A stretch of 50,696 nucleotides of DNA from Hydrogenophaga aromaticivorans (GTDB lineage Bacteria > Pseudomonadota > Gammaproteobacteria > Burkholderiales > Burkholderiaceae_C): contig NZ_VYGV01000015.1 of assembly GCF_013387465.1 (NCBI RefSeq), positions 11,232 through 61,927 on the forward strand, written 5' to 3'. A program made the translations under genes and the position numbers. Positions 1 through 7,955 of the stretch are shown piece after piece (within the stretch, counting starts at the first letter, position 1; every line of letters begins with the position of its first letter). The notes below the pieces were generated by a model, which made no database searches, was not told where the DNA came from, and was given only the letters and a program-made list of their open reading frames with translations.

Positions 1-2
1 GC

Positions 3-989
3 GGCACGCCGGGCGTGCTCATCGTGGGCGGTGGCCGCGCCGGCTGGCAGATGGCCGAGGCCCTGCGCGCGCTCGACGCCACCTTGCCCATCACCCTTGT
101 GAGCGCCTGCGCCGCCGACGTGTACGACAAGCCCCTGCTCTCGGTGGCGGTGGCTCGCCAGATGGACCCCGGCAAACTCGTCAAGGAAACCGGCGCCGGC
201 GCCGCGAAGCGCCTGGGCGTGCGCCTGCTCGCCCACACCGACGCCGTGCGCATCTGCCCCGACACGCGAAGCCTGCGCACCACGCGCGGCACGCTGCGCT
301 ACGACCAGCTGGTGCTGGCCCACGGCGCGCAGGCTGCGCTGCCGCCCGCCCTGCCCGCTGCATATTGCTGGCGCATCAACCACCTGGGCGCGTACCAGCG
401 CCTGCGCGCGGCGCTCGGTGACACCGCGAAAGACGTGGTCATCGTCGGCGCCGGCCTGATCGGCAGCGAACTCGCCAACGACCTCGCACTCGGCGGCCAC
501 CGCATCACCCTGCTCGACGTGATGGCCAAGCCGCTTGCGCGCTGGCAGGCCGAGCAGGCCGGCGCGCAACTGCTCGGTGCCTGGCAAGACCTGCCCATCC
601 GCTTCGTCGGCGGCGTGCAGGTGGCCAGCGTTGAAAAACTGGGCGACAGCTACCGCATCACCACCGTCTGCGGCCAGAAGTTCGTGGCCGACCAGGTGAT
701 CGCCGCCGCCGGCCTGATGACCCCGCCGCGCCTGGCGCAAAGCGCCGCGCTGGACTGGAACAACGGCATCGCCGTGGACGCGGCCACGCTGCGCACCAGC
801 GACGAACGCATCCACGCCCTGGGCGACTGCATCACCATCAACGGCCAGGCCAGCCGCTACATCGAACCCATCGCACGGCAGGCTCGGGCGATTGCGGCGC
901 ACATCTGCGGCCGCGAGCCGGCGCCCTACGAAGCGAAGCCTGCGGTGGTGCGGGTGAAGACCACCTCGCACCCGATGACGCTGCACTGA
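3..989 (+). CDS. FAD-dependent NAD(P)H oxidoreductase, rubredoxin-reductase-like (5' truncated)
   Basis: Class I pyridine-nucleotide flavoprotein. The frame is open from base 3 with no start of its own, so the N-terminus lies outside the window. An FAD Rossmann motif (VGGGRAG) opens the visible protein, a second dinucleotide motif (VIVGAGLIG) sits about 145 residues in, and the C-terminal FAD signature HALGDC is near residue 275. The PL-S pattern after the first strand and the VRVKT stretch near the end resemble rubredoxin-NAD reductases, which pass electrons from NADH to rubredoxin. The protein stops about 7 residues after VRVKT, where I recall family members continuing for roughly 35-45 residues, so the C-terminal domain looks shortened. 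A rubredoxin domain or gene may lie just upstream but cannot be seen. Family is fairly sure, partner is inferred. Confidence 0.75.
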   Translation, partial: GTPGVLIVGGGRAGWQMAEALRALDATLPITLVSACAADVYDKPLLSVAVARQMDPGKLVKETGAGAAKRLGVRLLAHTDAVRICPDTRSLRTTRGTLRYDQLVLAHGAQAALPPALPAAYCWRINHLGAYQRLRAALGDTAKDVVIVGAGLIGSELANDLALGGHRITLLDVMAKPLARWQAEQAGAQLLGAWQDLPIRFVGGVQVASVEKLGDSYRITTVCGQKFVADQVIAAAGLMTPPRLAQSAALDWNNGIAVDAATLRTSDERIHALGDCITINGQASRYIEPIARQARAIAAHICGREPAPYEAKPAVVRVKTTSHPMTLH

Positions 990-1086
990 GTACGGACGGG
1001 CGCGGACTATCATTTGCGGTGGATACCCCCACCCGTTTGATGACAACGCCCGGCCACCCCGATGGCCAGGGCACCGGAGACCTGCC

Positions 1087-2019
1087 ATGCCCCTTCGCCT
1101 GCTGCGCCGCCATCTGCTCGGCCTTTCACTGTGTGCCCTTGTTCCCCTGGCCCACGCCGTCGACATCAAATTCGAGCCGGTCGCCCCCGGCGTCTACGCC
1201 TTCGTCGGCGAAAAGGGCGGCCGCACGCACCAGAACGAGGGCCTGAACGCCAACATCGGCCTGGTGGTCACGCCCGCGGGCGCGTTGCTGGTGGACAGTG
1301 GCGCGAGCTTCCAGGGCGCGAAGCAGATCCATGACGCGGTAAAGAAGGTGACGACGCAACAGGTGAAATGGGTCATCAACACCGGCGGGCAGGACCACCG
1401 CTGGCTGGGCAACGGCTACTTCATCACCCAGGGCGTTGAGGTGATCGCCCACGCTGATGCCAAGGCCGACATGCTCGCGCGCGGCGGTGACCACATCGCC
1501 AGCCTGAAGAACGAGCTGAAGGAAAAACTAGACGGCACCGTGCCCGCCCTGCCCACGCGCTGGCTCAGCAGCCAGGACGAAACACTGAACCTCGGTGGCA
1601 TGGCCATCGAAGTGAAGCACCGCAAGGGCGGCCACACCCCGGGCGACCTGATGGTCTGGCTGCCGCAGCAGCGCGTGGTGTTCAGCGGCGACATCGTCTA
1701 CGTGGACCGTTTGCTTGGCGTACTGCCCTTCAGCCACACCGGCCGCTGGCTGGACAGTTTTACCGTGCTGGAAGCCCTGCAACCCGCGCGCATCGTGCCC
1801 GGCCACGGCGACGTGTGCGATCTGCCCAAGGCGCAGGCACAGACGCGCGACTACCTGCGCGCGCTGCGCACGCACATGAAGAAAGCGGTGGACGACGGCA
1901 CCGAGATCAGCACCGCCATCAAGGCCTTCGACGCCCAGCCCTGGATGGGTCTGCTCAACGCCGCCGAGCTGCACCCCGGCAACGCGAGCCGCACCTACCT
2001 GGAATTGGAACGGGAATAA
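1087..2019 (+). CDS. Exported MBL-fold metallohydrolase with altered HxHxDH motif
   Basis: Metallo-beta-lactamase-fold protein of 310 residues. Residues 1-24 form a signal peptide ending AHA, so the mature protein is probably periplasmic. The start is set by a GGAGA ribosome site just upstream. Later metal motifs are present: GGHTPGD (His183), SGD (Asp202) and PGHGD (His240). The first metal motif, normally HxHxDH, reads TGGQDH here: Asp103 and His104 remain but the first two histidines are gone, so normal zinc site 1 cannot form. From memory a secreted subfamily in proteobacteria, sometimes near quinoprotein dehydrogenases, shares this GGQDHRWLGN variant. The substrate is unknown. The gene is convergent with the RlmN-like gene, 11 bases apart. 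Confidence 0.8.
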   Translation: MPLRLLRRHLLGLSLCALVPLAHAVDIKFEPVAPGVYAFVGEKGGRTHQNEGLNANIGLVVTPAGALLVDSGASFQGAKQIHDAVKKVTTQQVKWVINTGGQDHRWLGNGYFITQGVEVIAHADAKADMLARGGDHIASLKNELKEKLDGTVPALPTRWLSSQDETLNLGGMAIEVKHRKGGHTPGDLMVWLPQQRVVFSGDIVYVDRLLGVLPFSHTGRWLDSFTVLEALQPARIVPGHGDVCDLPKAQAQTRDYLRALRTHMKKAVDDGTEISTAIKAFDAQPWMGLLNAAELHPGNASRTYLELERE

Positions 2020-2030
2020 GCCGCCGGCCC

Positions 2031-3062
2031 TCAGGCCACGGTCACCGGGATCACACGCCGCGCCGGCGTCGAAGCCCGGGCGCGCAATTGGCCGCAGCCG
2101 CCATCCACGTCCTGCCCGGCCGACTGGCGCAGTTTGGTCAGGATGCCGCGGCGGTGCAGGCGGCGCGCGATGTCGGCGGCCTTCTCCCAGCTCGGGCGCT
2201 GCCAGGGCATACCTTCGACGCTGTTGAACGGGATCATGTTCAGGATCGCGTACTTGCCCGTGAGCAGGCGCACGATGCCGTCGAGTTCTTCGTCGCTGTC
2301 GTTGATGCCGTCGAGCAGCGTCCACTGGTATTGAATGGGGTAGTCGGTGGCGCGGGCGTAGATCTCGCCCGCTTCCACCAGTTCTTCGGGTGACAGACGC
2401 GGCGCGCGCGGCAGCAGCCGCTCGCGCAGATCGGCCCGGGTGGTGTGCAGCGAGAGCGCGAGGGCCGGCTTCACGCGGCCCCGAGGCAGCGCCTCGAACA
2501 CGCGCGGGTCGCCCACGGTGGAGAACACCAGGTTCTTGTGGCCGATGTTGCCCACCGTGCCCAGCAGGTCGATCGCTTCGAGCACGTTGTCCAGGTTGTG
2601 CGCGGGCTCGCCCATGCCCATGAACACCACTTTCTTGACCGGGCGCAGGCTGCGCGCCAGCGCCACCTGCGCCACGATCTCGGCGCTGCCCACCTGGCGG
2701 ATCAGCCCCGTGGTGCCGGTCATGCAAAACACACAGCCCACCGCGCAACCGATCTGGGTCGAGACGCAAACCCCGTCCCGCGGAAGCAGCACGGTCTCGA
2801 CCATCTGGCCGTCACCCAGCTTCACCAGCAGGCGCGCCGAGCCGTCTTCGCCCGGGTGTTGTGATTCGAGTCGCGCCAGCGCGGCCAGCTCGTCGGCGAT
2901 GGCCGGCAGCTCGGCCACCAGGGCCGAGGGCAGAAAGTGCTCCACCTGGCGCCTGCCGCTGGTCTGCGGCAGGGCGAGGCTCCACAGGCGCAGCACGCGC
3001 TGCTCGTGGCGGGGGTTGGCGCCGAGCGCGCGCAGGCGCTCGCGCAGGGTCTGAATGTGCAT
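2031..3062 (-). CDS. rlmN: RlmN-like radical SAM RNA methyltransferase
   Basis: Radical SAM enzyme of 343 residues in the RlmN/Cfr family, which methylates C2 of adenine in 23S rRNA (A2503) and, for RlmN, some tRNAs. The [4Fe-4S] ligands are the CxxxCxxC at Cys106, Cys110 and Cys113. Cys99, seven residues earlier, matches the conserved methyl-carrying region Cys of RlmN, and the C-terminal GGCGQL (Cys323) matches the second catalytic Cys. The SAM-binding GMGEP motif is at 149-153. The protein is somewhat shorter at both ends than E. coli RlmN, so it may be a second RlmN-type paralogue; whether a full-length RlmN exists elsewhere cannot be seen. The start is the ATG that gives family length; no strong ribosome site precedes it. 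Confidence 0.85.
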   Translation of the reverse strand: MHIQTLRERLRALGANPRHEQRVLRLWSLALPQTSGRRQVEHFLPSALVAELPAIADELAALARLESQHPGEDGSARLLVKLGDGQMVETVLLPRDGVCVSTQIGCAVGCVFCMTGTTGLIRQVGSAEIVAQVALARSLRPVKKVVFMGMGEPAHNLDNVLEAIDLLGTVGNIGHKNLVFSTVGDPRVFEALPRGRVKPALALSLHTTRADLRERLLPRAPRLSPEELVEAGEIYARATDYPIQYQWTLLDGINDSDEELDGIVRLLTGKYAILNMIPFNSVEGMPWQRPSWEKAADIARRLHRRGILTKLRQSAGQDVDGGCGQLRARASTPARRVIPVTVA

Positions 3063-3162
3063 AGGGGGTGATTGTCCCAGCAAGTACCACAAGCACCATG
3101 CCCACGTCGGTGGAAGAATCCGGCGCCGCGGCGGACAATGCGCTTCCTCAGGAGACCCCACG

Positions 3163-4053
3163 ATGAAATCCGTGTCCCATATCCAGCGCAACCCGCACGG
3201 CCATTGGGTCGGCGACGGCTTTCCGGTGCGCAGCATCTTTTCGTACGACGACAACCCGCGCGCGTTCTCGCCCTTCCTGCTGCTCGACTTCGGCGGCCCC
3301 ACCACCTTCGACCCGACGACAAAACGCCGGGGCGTCGGCGCCCACCCGCACCGCGGTTTCGAGACCGTGACCATCGTCTACGACGGCGAGGTTTCGCACC
3401 GCGACTCCACCGGCGCGGGCGGCACCATCGGCCCAGGCGACGTGCAGTGGATGACGGCCGCCTCGGGCATCGTGCACGAGGAATTCCACAGCGAAGCTTT
3501 CGGCCGCAGCGGCGGGCCGTTCCAGATGGTGCAGCTGTGGGTGAACCTGCCCGCGCGCGACAAGATGGCGCCGCCCGGTTACCAGGGCATCACCGCCGCG
3601 CAGACGCCCACGGTGGACCTGCCCGATGGCGCCGGCACGGCGCGCCTGATCGCGGGCTCGTTGCTCGACGCGCAAGGCCCGGCCAGGACCTTCACGCCCA
3701 TGCAGGTGTGGGATGTGCAGATCAAGGCCGGCCACACCGTGACCCTGCCCGCACCCGAAGGCCACACCGTGACCCTGCCCGCACCCGAAGGCCACACCAC
3801 CGTGCCGCTGGTGCTCAAGGGCCGGGTGAAGACGCAGGACGGCGCCGAAGCCACCGACGCCGAGATGATCGTCTACGAGCGCGCAGGCGAAGGCGTGACG
3901 CTCACCGCGGTGACCGACACCACCCTGCTCTGGCTGGCGGGTGAACCGATCGACGAACCGGTGGTGGGCTATGGCCCGTTCGTGATGAACAGCGAGGCGG
4001 AAATCCACCAGGCTTTTTCCGACTTCCAGAGCGGCCGCATGGGACGGCTTTGA
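3163..4053 (+). CDS. Pirin family protein with internal 10-residue tandem duplication
   Basis: Cupin-fold pirin of 296 residues. The N-terminal metal-binding cupin shows the HPHRGFET motif (His61, His63) and IVHEE (His105, Glu107), the four iron ligands of the family. Bacterial pirins have been tied to quercetin dioxygenase activity or redox sensing; the role here is unknown. The ATG follows an AGGAGA ribosome site. Residues 190-209 are two exact copies of GHTVTLPAPE, encoded by two identical 30-base units, an in-frame duplication in the C-terminal cupin. A second pirin follows 25 bases downstream on the same strand, so the two are probably cotranscribed. Confidence 0.88.
   Translation: MKSVSHIQRNPHGHWVGDGFPVRSIFSYDDNPRAFSPFLLLDFGGPTTFDPTTKRRGVGAHPHRGFETVTIVYDGEVSHRDSTGAGGTIGPGDVQWMTAASGIVHEEFHSEAFGRSGGPFQMVQLWVNLPARDKMAPPGYQGITAAQTPTVDLPDGAGTARLIAGSLLDAQGPARTFTPMQVWDVQIKAGHTVTLPAPEGHTVTLPAPEGHTTVPLVLKGRVKTQDGAEATDAEMIVYERAGEGVTLTAVTDTTLLWLAGEPIDEPVVGYGPFVMNSEAEIHQAFSDFQSGRMGRL
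3730..3789 (+). repeat. Perfect 30-bp tandem duplication inside pirin gene
   Basis: Two identical adjacent 30-base units (3730-3759 and 3760-3789), followed by the first nine bases of a third. The length is a multiple of three, so the frame is kept. No base differs between copies, which suggests a recent slippage or recombination event. Confidence 0.95.
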
Positions 4054-4078
4054 AACACCTGAACAAAAGGAGAAAACG

Positions 4079-4948
4079 ATGCTCGACATGGTGATCAATG
4101 CCCGCGCCGCCGATCTCGGCCACGGCCTGACGGTGCGGCGTGTGCTGCCCTTTGCGAAGCGCCGCAACGTCGGCCCCTTCGTCTTCCTGGACCACGCCGG
4201 CCCGGTGCCGCTGCCACCGCAGTACGACCGCGCCGCCGATGTGCGCCCGCACCCGCACATCGGCCTGTCCACGGTGAGCTATCTGCTCAGCGGCCAGATC
4301 ACGCACCGCGACAGCCTGGGCACGCTGCAGGTCATCCGCCCCGGCGAGGTGAACTGGATGACGGCCGGGCACGGCATCTCGCACAGCGAACGCTTCACGC
4401 ACCCCGATTCGTATGCCGACGGCGGGCTGGAGCTGATGCAGCTCTGGGTGGCGCTGCCCGAGGCCGACGAAGAGTGTGAACCCGCCTTCACCCACTACCC
4501 CGCCATCGATCTGCCGGTGATCGAATCGGATGGTGTGTGGATGCGCCTGGTGGCCGGCAGCGCCTATGGCGAGAGCAGCCCGGTGCGCACACACTCGCCG
4601 CTGTTCTACCTGCACACCGAGTGGCAGGCCGGTGCCAGCAAGGCCCTGCCCGGCGGCCACAAGGAACAGGCGGTGTACGTGGCCAAGGGCGAGATTCAAC
4701 ACGCGGGCGAGGTCTACCAGCCCGGTCAGCTGCTGGTGTTCGGCGACGACGTCGACGCGGTGATCACCGCCCGCACGCCCGCCACGCTGATGCTCTTTGG
4801 CGGCGAGCCGCTGGGCGAGCGCCACCTCTTCTGGAACTTCGTGTCCTCGCGCAAAGAGCGCATCGAACAGGCCAAGGCCGACTGGGCGGCCGGCCGCATC
4901 CCGCTGCCGCCGGACGACAAGGACGAGTGGATTCCGTTGCCGGGCTGA
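4079..4948 (+). CDS. Pirin family protein (second copy, divergent)
   Basis: 289-residue pirin with the same layout as its upstream neighbour but clearly diverged. The N-terminal cupin carries RPHPHIG (His58, His60) and GISHSERF (His102, Glu104), the four metal ligands. A strong AAGGAG site sits eight bases before the ATG. The gap to the upstream pirin is 25 bases, so a two-gene operon is likely. Function beyond metal-dependent cupin activity cannot be read from sequence. Confidence 0.88.
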   Translation: MLDMVINARAADLGHGLTVRRVLPFAKRRNVGPFVFLDHAGPVPLPPQYDRAADVRPHPHIGLSTVSYLLSGQITHRDSLGTLQVIRPGEVNWMTAGHGISHSERFTHPDSYADGGLELMQLWVALPEADEECEPAFTHYPAIDLPVIESDGVWMRLVAGSAYGESSPVRTHSPLFYLHTEWQAGASKALPGGHKEQAVYVAKGEIQHAGEVYQPGQLLVFGDDVDAVITARTPATLMLFGGEPLGERHLFWNFVSSRKERIEQAKADWAAGRIPLPPDDKDEWIPLPG

Positions 4949-4970
4949 CTTCCCTTTAGAGGGCGTTTGC

Positions 4971-4982
4971 GGTATTCTTACC
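4971..4982. promoter_or_regulatory. vapB: Short inverted repeat, possible VapBC operator
   Basis: GGTA-TTCT-TACC, 31 bases before the vapB ATG, is a small perfect inverted repeat in an AT-richer patch. VapBC complexes usually bind such repeats to repress their own promoter. Assignment is positional only. Confidence 0.3.
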
Positions 4983-5013
4983 AATTCACCATCGATCAGA
5001 ATTGAGCCAGAAA

Positions 5014-5226
5014 ATGCCAACCACCGCCACCCTCTCCAGCAAGTTCCAGATCTCCATTCCCAAAGCCGTTCGAGAAGAACTGCATTGGGAAGCGGGGCAG
5101 GAATTCGTGTTCATCCCCAAAGACAAAGGCGTCCTCATGATGCCGGTGCCACAGCTCCAAGAGCTGGCCGGCATCGCCAAAGGTGCGCGCAAGGAAGACT
5201 ACCGCGACCGCAAGGACCGCTTCTGA
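5014..5226 (+). CDS. vapB: VapB-type antitoxin, AbrB/MazE fold
   Basis: 70-residue protein with an N-terminal swapped-hairpin AbrB domain (pattern TLSSKFQISIPKAVRE then a Gly-rich beta turn). In type II systems this half binds DNA while the charged C-terminal tail (KEDYRDRKDRF) wraps the toxin. I take the ATG as start; an in-frame TTG 12 bases upstream would add four residues and neither start has a clear ribosome site. The stop overlaps the toxin start by one base (TGATG), implying translational coupling. Confidence 0.85.
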   Translation: MPTTATLSSKFQISIPKAVREELHWEAGQEFVFIPKDKGVLMMPVPQLQELAGIAKGARKEDYRDRKDRF

Positions 5227-5621
5227 TGGCAGCGCCCTTGCGCGTGGTCGATACCTCGGCCTGGATCGAGTGGCTGGTGGGTTCAGCCGTTGGCAAGAAG
5301 CTCGCGAAAGAGTTTCCTGAGAAGTCCCTCTGCATCGTGCCCACCATCGTGCAGCTGGAGCTGTCCAAATGGCTGTGGCGAGAACTGGGCGAGGCGCAAG
5401 CCGATCAGGTGATCGCCTACACGATGAAATGCCGGGTGGAGCCGCTGGACACGGCGACGGCCTTGCTCGCAGCCGACCTGCACCGCCAGCACAAACTCGC
5501 CACCGCCGACGCCATCGTCTACGCCACGACCGTGAAACACGGCGCCGAACTGCTGACCTGCGATGCGCATTTCAAAGGCCTGCCTGGCGCCGTGCTTTTC
5601 CCCAAAGCGGCTGTTCGCTGA
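5226..5621 (+). CDS. vapC: VapC-type PIN-domain ribonuclease toxin
   Basis: 131-residue PIN domain, the RNase half of a VapBC module. The four acidic Mg2+-binding residues are visible: Asp9 in VVDTSAW, Glu45 in QLELSKW, Asp95 in ATADAIVY and Asp113 in LTCDAHF. Order and spacing fit the family, as does the length. The start overlaps the antitoxin stop. VapC toxins cut tRNA or rRNA at specific sites; the target here is unknown. A GC-rich repeat lies between this gene and the convergent cynS. Confidence 0.9.
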   Translation: MAAPLRVVDTSAWIEWLVGSAVGKKLAKEFPEKSLCIVPTIVQLELSKWLWRELGEAQADQVIAYTMKCRVEPLDTATALLAADLHRQHKLATADAIVYATTVKHGAELLTCDAHFKGLPGAVLFPKAAVR

Positions 5622-5663
5622 ACCAGTCCGACCAGGGCGGCCACCGGCGCGAAGTGGCCCAAC

Positions 5664-5742
5664 CCAGGGCGCCGCGGAACCGGCTTCGCCGGGCCGCCAG
5701 CGCCGCCCCCTGGGGGGGTGACGCCGCAGGCGGCGCGGGGGG
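5664..5742. repeat. GC-rich palindromic intergenic repeat, copy 1
   Basis: Contains CCGCGGAACCGGCTTCGCCGG, then GCCCCCTGGGGGGG and a GCCGC-AG-GCGGC hairpin ending GCGCGGGGGG directly against the cynS stop codon (read as TCA on this strand). Several short stems are embedded. Related copies are at about 20.6, 21.7, 33.7 and 33.85 kb. It lies between convergent vapC and cynS. Confidence 0.85.
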
Positions 5743-6186
5743 TCAATATTGTTTATAGGGCAGGAACTTGCCCGACATCACGATGTTCACGCGGTCACCG
5801 TTCGGGTCGGCCTGGCGCTGCATGTCCATCTTGAAATCGATCGCGCTCATGATGCCGTCGCCAAACTCTTCGTGGATCAGTTCCTTGAAGGTGGTGCCGT
5901 AGACGCTGACCAGTTCGTAGAAGCGGTAGATCAGCGGATCGGTCGGCACGCTGGTGGGCAGCGAGCCCTTGTAGGGCACCACCATCAGCCACTTCTGCTC
6001 GTCGGCACTCAGGCCGAAGATCTTGCCCAGCACCTTGGCCTGCGCCGGCGTGGCGGTCATCTGGCCCAGGCACAGGGCCGTGGTCCATTCCTTGGACTGG
6101 CCCACCTTCTTGGCCACGTCGGCCCAGCTCAGGCCTTTGCTGACTTTGGTGGAAATGATTTTTTCGGTGACGTCGAGTCGGCTCAT
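5743..6186 (-). CDS. cynS: Cyanate hydratase (cyanase)
   Basis: Cytoplasmic enzyme turning cyanate plus bicarbonate into CO2 and carbamate, which decays to ammonia and CO2. It detoxifies cyanate and supplies nitrogen. The protein has 147 residues, like the family (156 in E. coli). An N-terminal helical DNA-binding-like domain precedes the catalytic core, where Arg88, Glu91 and Ser114 match E. coli Arg96, Glu99 and Ser122 with a constant offset of 8. The C-terminal GKFLPYKQY matches the family end. It is the last gene of a minus-strand cluster with an ABC transporter, 37 bases after the ATPase, so uptake and breakdown are probably coexpressed. Identification is very secure. Confidence 0.97.
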   Translation of the reverse strand: MSRLDVTEKIISTKVSKGLSWADVAKKVGQSKEWTTALCLGQMTATPAQAKVLGKIFGLSADEQKWLMVVPYKGSLPTSVPTDPLIYRFYELVSVYGTTFKELIHEEFGDGIMSAIDFKMDMQRQADPNGDRVNIVMSGKFLPYKQY

Positions 6187-6223
6187 GTGTTGCCTCTTGG
6201 TGTTGAAGAAGTGGGAAATGGAA

Positions 6224-7018
6224 TCAATGGGCTTTGGCCCTGGATACGAGGAAATCGACTATGTGATTGCGCAAGTCGTAGTAGCCGTCCAGGTGGTGCA
6301 GCTGTGCGCGCGTGCGGCTGCGCGGCAACGGGTTGACCACCACCTCGGCCATGCCGCCGGGCCGGTAGCCCTGGTCGGTTTCCTGGCCGTTGGTCATGAG
6401 CAGGATGCGGTCGGCCAGCAGGATGGCTTCGTCCACGTCGTGCGTGATCATGAAGACGGTCTGGTGCGTCTCGCGCACGATGGCCATCAGTTCATCCTGG
6501 ATGGTGCCGCGCGTGAGCGCGTCGAGCGCGCCGAAGGGCTCGTCGAGCAGCAGCATCTTGGGCTGGATGGCGAATGCGCGCGCAATGCCCACGCGCTGCT
6601 TCATGCCACCCGAGAGCTGGCTCGGCTTCTTGTCGATCGCGGGCAGCAGGCCGACCAGGGCGACGAACTTTTCCACGTGCAGGTTGATCTGCGGCGTCTT
6701 CCATTCGGGCCAGCGCGACTTGACGGCGAAGGCGATGTTCTGCCGCACGGTGAGCCAGGGCATGAGCGCGTGGCTCTGGAACACCACGCCGCGCTCCAGG
6801 CTGGGGCCGTTGATCTCACGACCGTCCATGAAACAGTTGCCGCTGGTCGCGGTGTCCAGCCCCGCGAGCACGTTGAGGATGGTGGTCTTGCCGCAGCCGC
6901 TGTGGCCGATGATGCAGACGAACTCGCCCTTGTCGATGGTGAACGAGACGTCGGCGAACACCGGCTTGTCCGCCTGGTAGGCCTTGGCGAGCTGTTCGAC
7001 TTTGAGGAAACCGGACAT
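6224..7018 (-). CDS. ABC transporter ATPase, nitrate/cyanate type (NrtD/CynD-like)
   Basis: 264-residue ATPase of the nitrate/sulfonate/cyanate group. Walker A GHSGCGKTT (38-46), signature LSGGM (135-139), Walker B LLLDEP (156-161) and the H-loop His193 are all present. I chose the ATG at 7018 because the NrtD-like homology starts there and AAGG lies upstream; a start at 7096 would add 26 residues and overlap the permease end. It powers the permease encoded just upstream. The neighbouring cyanase makes cyanate the likely substrate, though nitrate or nitrite cannot be excluded by sequence because the three systems are closely related. Confidence 0.92.
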   Translation of the reverse strand: MSGFLKVEQLAKAYQADKPVFADVSFTIDKGEFVCIIGHSGCGKTTILNVLAGLDTATSGNCFMDGREINGPSLERGVVFQSHALMPWLTVRQNIAFAVKSRWPEWKTPQINLHVEKFVALVGLLPAIDKKPSQLSGGMKQRVGIARAFAIQPKMLLLDEPFGALDALTRGTIQDELMAIVRETHQTVFMITHDVDEAILLADRILLMTNGQETDQGYRPGGMAEVVVNPLPRSRTRAQLHHLDGYYDLRNHIVDFLVSRAKAH

Positions 7019-7085
7019 CGGAGAAACCTTTTTGGTAGGGGCGCTCACAGGCGCCACAAGGGCTGCGCTTTCGCGCACGCTGGCA

Positions 7086-7955
7086 TCACTCCACATAGGT
7101 CACCGCCTTCTGCAGTTGCGCAAACATCAGGTCGAGCAGCATGCCGACCACGCCGATCAGCAGCACGGCAAAGATCACGTTGGTGAGCGAGAGGTTGTTC
7201 CACTCGTTCCACACGAAGTAGCCCACGCCGGTGCCACCGACCAGCATCTCGGCCGCCACGATCACCAGCCACGCAATGCCCATGCTGATGCGCATGCCCG
7301 TCAGGATGGTGGGCGCCGCGGCCGGCAGGATCACTTGAAAGGCCTTGCGGATCGGGTTCACTTCCAGCGTGCTGGCCACGTTGAGCCATTCGCGCTTGAC
7401 CCCAGCCACTCCGAAGGCGGTGTTGATCAGCATCGGCCAGATCGAGCAGATGAAGATCACGAAGATGCCACTCACGTCCGAGTCCTTGAGCGTGTAGAGC
7501 GCCAGCGGCATCCAGGCCAGGGGGCTGATGGGTTTGAGCACCTGCACGAAAGGGTTGAACGCTTTCTGCATTAGCGGCGACATGCCGATCAGGAAACCCA
7601 GCGGCAACGCCACCGCCATCGCCAGCAGGAAACCGAGACCGACACGGCCCAGCGAATGCGCGAGCTGGATGCCGATGCCTTTGTCGTTCGGCCCCTTGTC
7701 GTAGAACGGGTCGGACAGGTGCGCCCAGCTCGCCTTGGCCACCTCGATGGGCGGCGGGAAGCCCGAGCTTTTTTCGGCACCGGGGTCCTTGCCCATCATC
7801 TTGGCGTACTCGATCTCTTCGGCCGTCATACCGGCCGACGAGCCGCCGATGGACGGCCCGGTGGTCGCGAGCTGCCAGGCGCCGATGAAGCACACGAAGA
7901 TCAACAGCGAGACCACCGCCGCGCGCAGGTTGAGACTGACGGCTTTCATGATCAC
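7086..7955 (-). CDS. ABC transporter permease, nitrate/cyanate type (NrtB/CynB-like)
   Basis: 289-residue inner-membrane permease. One N-terminal helix (about 10-30) is followed by a roughly 70-residue periplasmic segment and then a BPD_transp_1 domain with five or so helices. The EAA-like loop around LEVNPIRKAFQVILPAAAPT, which contacts the ATPase, is well kept. The start ATG overlaps the binding-protein stop in an ATGA, typical of tight coupling. It is the middle gene of the transporter, between the binding protein and the ATPase. Confidence 0.92.
   Translation of the reverse strand: MIMKAVSLNLRAAVVSLLIFVCFIGAWQLATTGPSIGGSSAGMTAEEIEYAKMMGKDPGAEKSSGFPPPIEVAKASWAHLSDPFYDKGPNDKGIGIQLAHSLGRVGLGFLLAMAVALPLGFLIGMSPLMQKAFNPFVQVLKPISPLAWMPLALYTLKDSDVSGIFVIFICSIWPMLINTAFGVAGVKREWLNVASTLEVNPIRKAFQVILPAAAPTILTGMRISMGIAWLVIVAAEMLVGGTGVGYFVWNEWNNLSLTNVIFAVLLIGVVGMLLDLMFAQLQKAVTYVE

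Noticed and set aside
7019..7096. Longer start for the ABC ATPase at 7096
   Set aside because: The added 26 residues show no family similarity and overlap the permease end; the 7018 ATG is preferred, though not proven.
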